Shown here one piece after another: positions 43,668-48,236 of a stretch of DNA of 48,236 bases. This DNA is from Verrucomicrobiota bacterium (GTDB lineage Bacteria; Verrucomicrobiota; Verrucomicrobiia; Limisphaerales; VHCN01). Position numbers and translations under genes: made by a program. The stretch lies in contig VHCN01000021.1 in NCBI GenBank assembly GCA_016871675.1, positions 1 through 48,236 of the forward strand, written 5' to 3'. Every line of letters starts with the position of its first letter. Positions within the stretch are counted from its first letter, which is position 1. The notes under the pieces were generated by a model. The model ran no database searches. It saw nothing but the letters and a program-made list of their open reading frames with translations, and had not been told where the DNA came from.

Positions 43668-44771
43668 CTACGAAAGAACCGCCGGCCCGGATGGAAGTCC
43701 GTGCGCCTCGGCGACGGCCTTGCAGGTGATGCGTCCGGACATGACGTTGATGCCGCCGGTGAGCGCGGGCATCCGGTGGCAGGCCTCGGCGAGGCCGAAG
43801 TCCGCCAGCAGCTCGATGTAGCGGTGGGTGACGTTGGTGAGCGCCTGCGTCGCGGTGCGGCCAAACGCGGCGGGCATGTTCGCGACGCAATAGTGGGTGA
43901 CGTCTTCCTCGACGAAGACCGGGTCGTGGTGCGTCGTCGGGCGGGACGTCTCGCAGCATCCACCTTGGTCGATGGCGATGTCCACGACGACGCTGCCGGG
44001 ACGCATCCGGCGGAGCATGTCGCGTCGGATGAGCTTCGGCGCCTTCGCCCCGGGGACGAGCACGGCGCCGATGAGAAGGTCCACGTTGGGGAGAAGTTCC
44101 ATCAGGTGCGCCTCGTTGGAGTAGAGCGTGTGCGCGGTGTGGAGCGTGATGTCAAGGAAGCGCATGCGCTCGACGTCGACCTCGAGGATGGTGACGTCCG
44201 CGCCGAGTCCCGTGGCCATGCGGGCGGCGTTCACGCCCGAGACGCCGCCGCCGATGACGATGACTTTGCCGGGCAGGACGCCGGGCACGCCGCCCAGCAG
44301 GACGCCGCTGCCGCCGCAGTGTTTGGCGAGGAAGTAGCCGCCGACGAGGACGCTCATGCGGCCGGCGATTTCGCTCATGGGCTCGAGCAGCGGGAGGCGG
44401 CGGTTGACCTCGATGGTTTCGTAGGCGAGGCATGTCGCGCCGGAACGGACGAGTCCGTCGGTAAGCGCGCGGCTGGCCGCGAGGTGGAGATACGTGAAGA
44501 GCAGTTGTCCCGGGCGCAGCAGCGGAATCTCGGAGGGTTGCGGCTCCTTGACCTTCACGACGAGGTCGCCCGCGGCGAAAACCTCGGCGGGCGTGTCGAG
44601 CAGTTTCGCGCCGGCCTGCTCGTAGTCAGAGTCGGGATAACCCGAGCCCACGCCCGCGCCGCGCTGCACAACGACGGCGTGCCCGCGCTTGATGAGCTGG
44701 TAGGCGGCGGAGGGCAGGAGTGCGACACGGTATTCCTGATCCTTGATCTCCTTGGGGACGGCGATGGTCAT
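43668..44771 (-). CDS. ald: Alanine dehydrogenase
   Basis: A 367-residue NAD-dependent L-alanine dehydrogenase, close to the usual 370. It interconverts alanine and pyruvate plus ammonia in the cytoplasm. Signatures: [18 protein letters not shown] at the N-terminus, [36 protein letters not shown] (with the substrate-site lysine), FTYLHLAA (catalytic His), [22 protein letters not shown] for [15 protein letters not shown] and [20 protein letters not shown]. The ATG at 44771 is fixed by this conserved start; the open frame continues to 45110 without similarity. It lies between the convergent aat and the upstream TPR gene on the same strand (50-base gap). Confidence 0.95.
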   Translation of the reverse strand: MTIAVPKEIKDQEYRVALLPSAAYQLIKRGHAVVVQRGAGVGSGYPDSDYEQAGAKLLDTPAEVFAAGDLVVKVKEPQPSEIPLLRPGQLLFTYLHLAASRALTDGLVRSGATCLAYETIEVNRRLPLLEPMSEIAGRMSVLVGGYFLAKHCGGSGVLLGGVPGVLPGKVIVIGGGVSGVNAARMATGLGADVTILEVDVERMRFLDITLHTAHTLYSNEAHLMELLPNVDLLIGAVLVPGAKAPKLIRRDMLRRMRPGSVVVDIAIDQGGCCETSRPTTHHDPVFVEEDVTHYCVANMPAAFGRTATQALTNVTHRYIELLADFGLAEACHRMPALTGGINVMSGRITCKAVAEAHGLPSGPAVLS

Positions 44772-44821
44772 GAGGACGGCGCGTGGTGACTTGGGCGAGT
44801 GGACGTGGCAAGACGCGCGGC

Positions 44822-45511
44822 TCAAACGATCTGGCGCCAGCGCGAGGGCGGGAGCGGGCGGGCGGGTTCGCGCCGCAGTTCGAGGCAATGGCGGAGCATC
44901 TGCCGCGCGTTCGGATCGAACGGCATCAGCCGGAGCGAGGTGCGCCACGAGCGGATCGCGGCGTCGTATCTGCCGAACTTCATGTAGCAGATGGCCATCT
45001 CCTGCCACGCGGCGAAGTTGGCGGGGTTGAGGATCGCGGCGCGCTGGGCATCCTCGAGGGCGAGGTCGAACTGGCCAAGATTGATGCGCAACGCGGCGCG
45101 GCGGCTCCACGCCTCGGCAAACTGCGGGTGCATTTGGATGACCTGCGTGAGGATCGCGAGGGCGTGGTGGTGGTGCTTCTTCTGGATGGACTGGAATGCG
45201 TCGAACAGGTCGGCGCGCGCGGCGGCGCCGGCGGAGCCGAGCCAGAGTTCGAAGAGCGCGCCGGCCGCGAGCTGCCGCAAATCCTGATTCGGCGCTTGCA
45301 GGGCGCGGAGCAACTGCTCCTCGCCGCCGACGTGCGCGAGCGCGATCGCGGCGTGCTTGCGGGCGGCGGGTTCGCCGGTTTCGAGCACGCGATACAGCCG
45401 CTCACAGTTCCACCGGCTCGCGAGCAGGCGCGGCATCGAGTGATGGCCGATGAGCACGATGGCCAGCAACCCGTAAAGAACCCGGAGCAGTGGCGTGAAG
45501 AAACGGTGCAT
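44822..45511 (-). CDS. Membrane-anchored HEAT/TPR repeat protein
   Basis: A 229-residue protein: one N-terminal membrane anchor (LLRVLYGLLAIVLIGHHSM), a HEAT-like stretch (GEPAARKHAAIALAHVGG, LRQLAAGALFELWLGSA) and at least two TPR units (FAEAWSRRAALRINLGQFDLALEDAQRAAILNPAN, WQEMAICYMKFGRYDAAIRSW). A four-histidine run (KKHHHHALAIL) joins the halves. It would act as a scaffold at the inner membrane; partner unknown. The ATG at 45511 precedes the anchor. The gene follows prc on the same strand after 75 bases, so a role near that protease is possible. Confidence 0.75.
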   Translation of the reverse strand: MHRFFTPLLRVLYGLLAIVLIGHHSMPRLLASRWNCERLYRVLETGEPAARKHAAIALAHVGGEEQLLRALQAPNQDLRQLAAGALFELWLGSAGAAARADLFDAFQSIQKKHHHHALAILTQVIQMHPQFAEAWSRRAALRINLGQFDLALEDAQRAAILNPANFAAWQEMAICYMKFGRYDAAIRSWRTSLRLMPFDPNARQMLRHCLELRREPARPLPPSRWRQIV

Positions 45512-45586
45512 GGTCGCGGCCTGCGTCTGAAATGCTTCAGTGGTCAACACCCGGGTGGATGGTTCGTTGCGCCGCCCGGCCCGGCG

Positions 45587-47767
45587 TCACTTCGCGGCCG
45601 GCGTGAGGACGAGTTTCTCGCCCTTCAAGCGGCCCGCCTTGGCGAGCAGTTCGCAGTAGTCGCCGAGGATGTTCAACGTCTCGAGCAGGTGCGGGTCAAC
45701 CGTGGCCACAGCCTCGCTCTCGGGGTCGGCATCGGGGTCGGCGGCGGGGATGGCGGCGGCGGCGATGGGTTGGTTGTCTTTCGCGGCGCCCGAGGCGCCG
45801 CCGGGCGGCGTTTTGCGGGCGAGCACGAGGGGCTTGTTCTCCTTCACCGTGTCGAGGGTGATTTCGAAGACCTTGTCGTCGGCGGTGGCGCGGGCGGCGC
45901 GCTCTTTCTTGCGGGCTTCGGCGCGGGTCTCGATTTCCTTCCTTTCCGCGACGCGCTGCTGCTCGTTCAACGAAATGGTCTTGTCGGCCTGCTGTTTCTT
46001 CACGCGTTCGATGTCCTCGCGGAGGTAGTCGAAGTCGCGCGCGGAGGCGACGCGCCCGGCGGAGCGCTTCTTGAGTTCGGCGGTGAAGGGTCGGGCGAGT
46101 TCGAGGTCGTCGTGGCGGACGGCGTTGATGCTGTCGGCGGGGAGGCAGTTGGGGAGGCTGGCCTCGCCGATTTCCATGACGTCGTAGATGGATGGAAGGG
46201 TGATGGCGGGCGAGACGCCGATTTTCTGGGTGGTGGTGCCCTCGACGCGGTAGAATTTTTGCACGGTGAACTTGAGCTTGCCGGGGTCCTGGGCGACGGC
46301 GCCGCGGAGATACTGGTTGAGCGGGAGGAGGGTCTGGACGGTGCCCTTGCCGTGGGTGGTGGAATCGCCGACGACGAGGGCGCGACCGTGATCCTGCAAG
46401 GCCGCGGCCACGATCTCGGAAGCGGACGCGCTCAGGTGGCTCACGAGGACGATCAGCGGGCCGTCGTAGGCGACTTTCGAGTCGTCGTCCGCGAGGACTT
46501 GGGTCTCGCCGCGGTGGTTGCGGACTTGCACCACGGGCCCCTTCTTGATGAAGAGGCCGGTGAGTTCAACGGCCTCGGGGAGCAGACCGCCGCCGTTGCG
46601 CCGCAGGTCGAGGACGAGCCCGGTGATGTTTTCCTTTTGGAGCCGGCCGATGAGCTGGCCGACGTCGCGGGCGCAGTTGTCGTAGAACTGCGGGAGGTTG
46701 ATGACGCCGAGGCGCTGCGACTTGCCCGCGGGATCGGGGTGCTCGATGAGCCGCGCCTTGGCCTTCTGGTCGGCCAGGGGGATTTCCTTGCGGATGAGCT
46801 TGATGATGCGGTTCTCCCCGCCCGTGCTGCCGGCGGGAATGATGGTGAGGCGCACCTCGGAGTCGAGCTTGCCTCGGATGAGGTTGACGACCTTGGTGAG
46901 CGGCATCTCGACGACATCCACCGCGTCCGCGGCGCCTTGCGCGACGGCGATGATGCGGTCGCCGGGCTTGAGCAGCTTGCTCTTCTCGGCGGGTCCGCCG
47001 GGCGTGAGCGCCTTGATCTTGGTGTAGCCGTCCTCGTATTCGAGCAGCGCGCCGATGCCGGTGAGCGAGAGCTTGATGTTCTTGACCTCGAATTCCTTCG
47101 CATCCTCGGGCGCCATATACTCCGAGTGCGGGTCGAAGGCATGCCCGAGCGACGAAAGGTAAGTCTGGAGGATTTCCGAGGTCTCGAAGTCGCGGAAGTT
47201 TTTCTGCACGCGCAGGTAGCGCTTGCGGAGGTTTTCAACGGTTTTCTCCTGCGGGTCCTTGTTCAAGCGGCCCTGCAGGAGGTCATACTTGATGCGCGCG
47301 CGCCAGAGTTGCTCGGCGTCGGTCTCGTCCCGGGGCCACGGGGATTTGTTGCGCTGGATGGCGATGGTCTCGTTGCGGGTGAAGTCGTGCGTTTCCTTCA
47401 ACAGCCGCAGCGCGAGGTCGGTTCGCTCGTCGGAGCGCTTGAGGAAGCGACCGAAAATCTCGAACGCCGGCGACGCGTCGGCCTTGTTGGTGAGGTCGTC
47501 GAGGTTTCGGCCGAAGCGCTTGTAGAATTCGTCCACGTCGCTCTGCAGAAAGTAGAGGTGGTTGTAATCGAGCGAGTCCAGGTAGTTCTTGAGGAAGGAT
47601 TCCGAGATGGTGTCGTCGAAGCGGGCCTTGCGGTTGTAGTGGGCGGTGTCAAGCAGCGTGCCAACGGCTTGGGCGATCTTGCCGGCCTGCTCCTGCGTAA
47701 ACTGGACGGCGGATGCCGCCAGCGCGAGAATGCAGAGCGCGAACACTGGAACGGGGGTTCGTTTCAT
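45587..47767 (-). CDS. prc: Carboxy-terminal processing protease (Prc/Tsp type)
   Basis: A 726-residue S41 peptidase that degrades or trims periplasmic proteins from their C-termini. A signal peptide (MKRTPVPVFALCILALAASAVQF) is followed by the N-terminal Tsp domain (YLDSLDYNHLYFLQSDVDEF), a PDZ domain (about 240-325, with GALLEYEDGYTKIKALTPGG and KPGDRIIAVAQG), and the S41 core with NITGLVLDLRRNGGG, the Ser region SHLSASASEIVAAAL and the lysine of THGKGTVQ. The C-terminus has the DUF3340-like extension (VKKQQADKTISLNEQQR). The frame is open to 47833, but the ATG at 47767 begins the signal peptide. Divergent from the DUF4139 gene. Confidence 0.93.
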   Translation of the reverse strand: MKRTPVPVFALCILALAASAVQFTQEQAGKIAQAVGTLLDTAHYNRKARFDDTISESFLKNYLDSLDYNHLYFLQSDVDEFYKRFGRNLDDLTNKADASPAFEIFGRFLKRSDERTDLALRLLKETHDFTRNETIAIQRNKSPWPRDETDAEQLWRARIKYDLLQGRLNKDPQEKTVENLRKRYLRVQKNFRDFETSEILQTYLSSLGHAFDPHSEYMAPEDAKEFEVKNIKLSLTGIGALLEYEDGYTKIKALTPGGPAEKSKLLKPGDRIIAVAQGAADAVDVVEMPLTKVVNLIRGKLDSEVRLTIIPAGSTGGENRIIKLIRKEIPLADQKAKARLIEHPDPAGKSQRLGVINLPQFYDNCARDVGQLIGRLQKENITGLVLDLRRNGGGLLPEAVELTGLFIKKGPVVQVRNHRGETQVLADDDSKVAYDGPLIVLVSHLSASASEIVAAALQDHGRALVVGDSTTHGKGTVQTLLPLNQYLRGAVAQDPGKLKFTVQKFYRVEGTTTQKIGVSPAITLPSIYDVMEIGEASLPNCLPADSINAVRHDDLELARPFTAELKKRSAGRVASARDFDYLREDIERVKKQQADKTISLNEQQRVAERKEIETRAEARKKERAARATADDKVFEITLDTVKENKPLVLARKTPPGGASGAAKDNQPIAAAAIPAADPDADPESEAVATVDPHLLETLNILGDYCELLAKAGRLKGEKLVLTPAAK

Positions 47768-47944
47768 GGTTGCGGCGAAAGATGGCCGTTTCCGCGCCGG
47801 AAGCAACTCAGAATGCGAACGGTTCATGGCCATCAGACCCGGCGCCGCCGGGCGTTGTTCAATCCCCGCACAGGGGCCGCGGCCGCCGGCGCGTCCGGAT
47901 CAGAATCCGCTTGCCGGGAGGGATTTCCTCCGTCATTCCGTCTG

Positions 47945-48236
47945 ATGCGCCGGATGCAATACCGCCCTGGCCCCAACGACGACCCGATGACTTGTTCAAT
48001 GCGCGGTGGCTGGAGTCCCGGTGGCACCGGGCTTTCGCTCGCCTTGGCCGTGGCGCTCCTGTTCGCGCCCGGCGCCTCCGCCCGCATCAACGTGGTCACT
48101 TTGCCCGGGCGCGACACGGTCCAGCTGACCATCTACAACTCCGCCGATCTCACGCTGGTGAAGGAGACGCGGGTGCTCACGTTCCGCAAGGGCATCAACA
48201 AGCTCGAGTTCTCGTGGGCCAACACGCTGATTGATC
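47945..48236 (+). CDS. DUF4139-type secreted protein (partial, runs off right edge)
   Basis: Only the first 97 codons are in the window. A signal peptide (GLSLALAVALLFAPGASA) is followed by RINVVTLPGRDTVQLTIYNSADLTLVKETR and FRKGINKLEFSWANTLID, which match the opening of DUF4139/mucoidy-inhibitor-like proteins, where a YNS..LVKE strand and a KGxNxLxFxxxxxxIDP strand start the domain. Function unknown. The ATG at 47945 is the longest start; in-frame ATGs at 47987 and 47999 give a more typical signal peptide. TTGCCG at 47911 lies 17 bases before a poor -10 box. Confidence 0.6.
   Translation, partial: MRRMQYRPGPNDDPMTCSMRGGWSPGGTGLSLALAVALLFAPGASARINVVTLPGRDTVQLTIYNSADLTLVKETRVLTFRKGINKLEFSWANTLID

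Overview
The window is a GC-rich chromosomal segment, most likely from a Verrucomicrobia-type member of the PVC superphylum (an uncultured Pedosphaera/Limisphaera-like soil or freshwater lineage would fit; this is inference). The evidence is the set of families typical of that group: a PVC-type membrane-bound dehydrogenase domain protein, DUF1549/DUF1553 'planctomycete cytochrome' proteins (one intact, one EF-hand variant, one broken), a DUF1501 protein, a Tat-exported Gfo/Idh/MocA oxidoreductase, a neutral-ceramidase-like protein, a PQQ-propeller protein and a very large lamin-tail/CotH protein. Genes start with ATG, GTG or TTG, Shine-Dalgarno sequences are scarce, and several starts lie only 6-8 bases after a -10 hexamer.

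Layout. 1-4088: a dehydrogenase-domain gene running off the left edge, then a membrane protein (DUF6580-like), a small phosphoesterase, an internally deleted DUF1549/DUF1553 pseudogene and a YggT-like membrane protein. 4131-8780 (minus): a large CHASE/PAS/GAF histidine kinase followed by a dual-receiver response regulator. 8933-11276 (plus): a cysteine-rich DR2241-type Fe-S protein, a tandem ACT protein and a cysteine desulfurase homologue that lacks the PLP lysine. 11408-12487: a secreted LamG/DUF1080-like protein. 12526-14474 (minus): tatA and an unusual tatC with a histidine-rich N-terminus. 14610-19368 (minus): nrdJ (B12-dependent ribonucleotide reductase) and deoA, separated by a 355-base non-coding stretch full of inverted repeats.

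19442-28271: an intact DUF1549/DUF1553 gene, apbE, a Gfo/Idh oxidoreductase with a textbook terminator, a PQQ-propeller protein, then an SDR reductase and a fused CoA-transferase. 28554-39660: the DUF1501 + DUF1549/DUF1553/EF-hand pair, the 1413-residue LTD/CotH protein, a SAM methyltransferase and a ceramidase-like protein. 39951-48236: comEC translationally coupled to vanZ, divergent aat, alanine dehydrogenase, a HEAT/TPR protein, a Prc/Tsp protease and the start of a DUF4139-type secreted protein that runs off the right edge.

Functionally, the window mixes housekeeping (protein export, dNTP synthesis, nucleoside salvage, N-end rule, periplasmic proteolysis, DNA uptake) with exported degradative or electron-transfer proteins. 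The Tat genes have an evident local client, the twin-arginine Gfo/Idh protein. No rRNA, tRNA, CRISPR array, prophage or complete insertion sequence was seen. The least-explained items are the Fe-S/ACT/lysine-less NifS-like cluster, the histidine-rich TatC, and the intergenic palindromes sharing a CCGGAC/GTCCGG stem.
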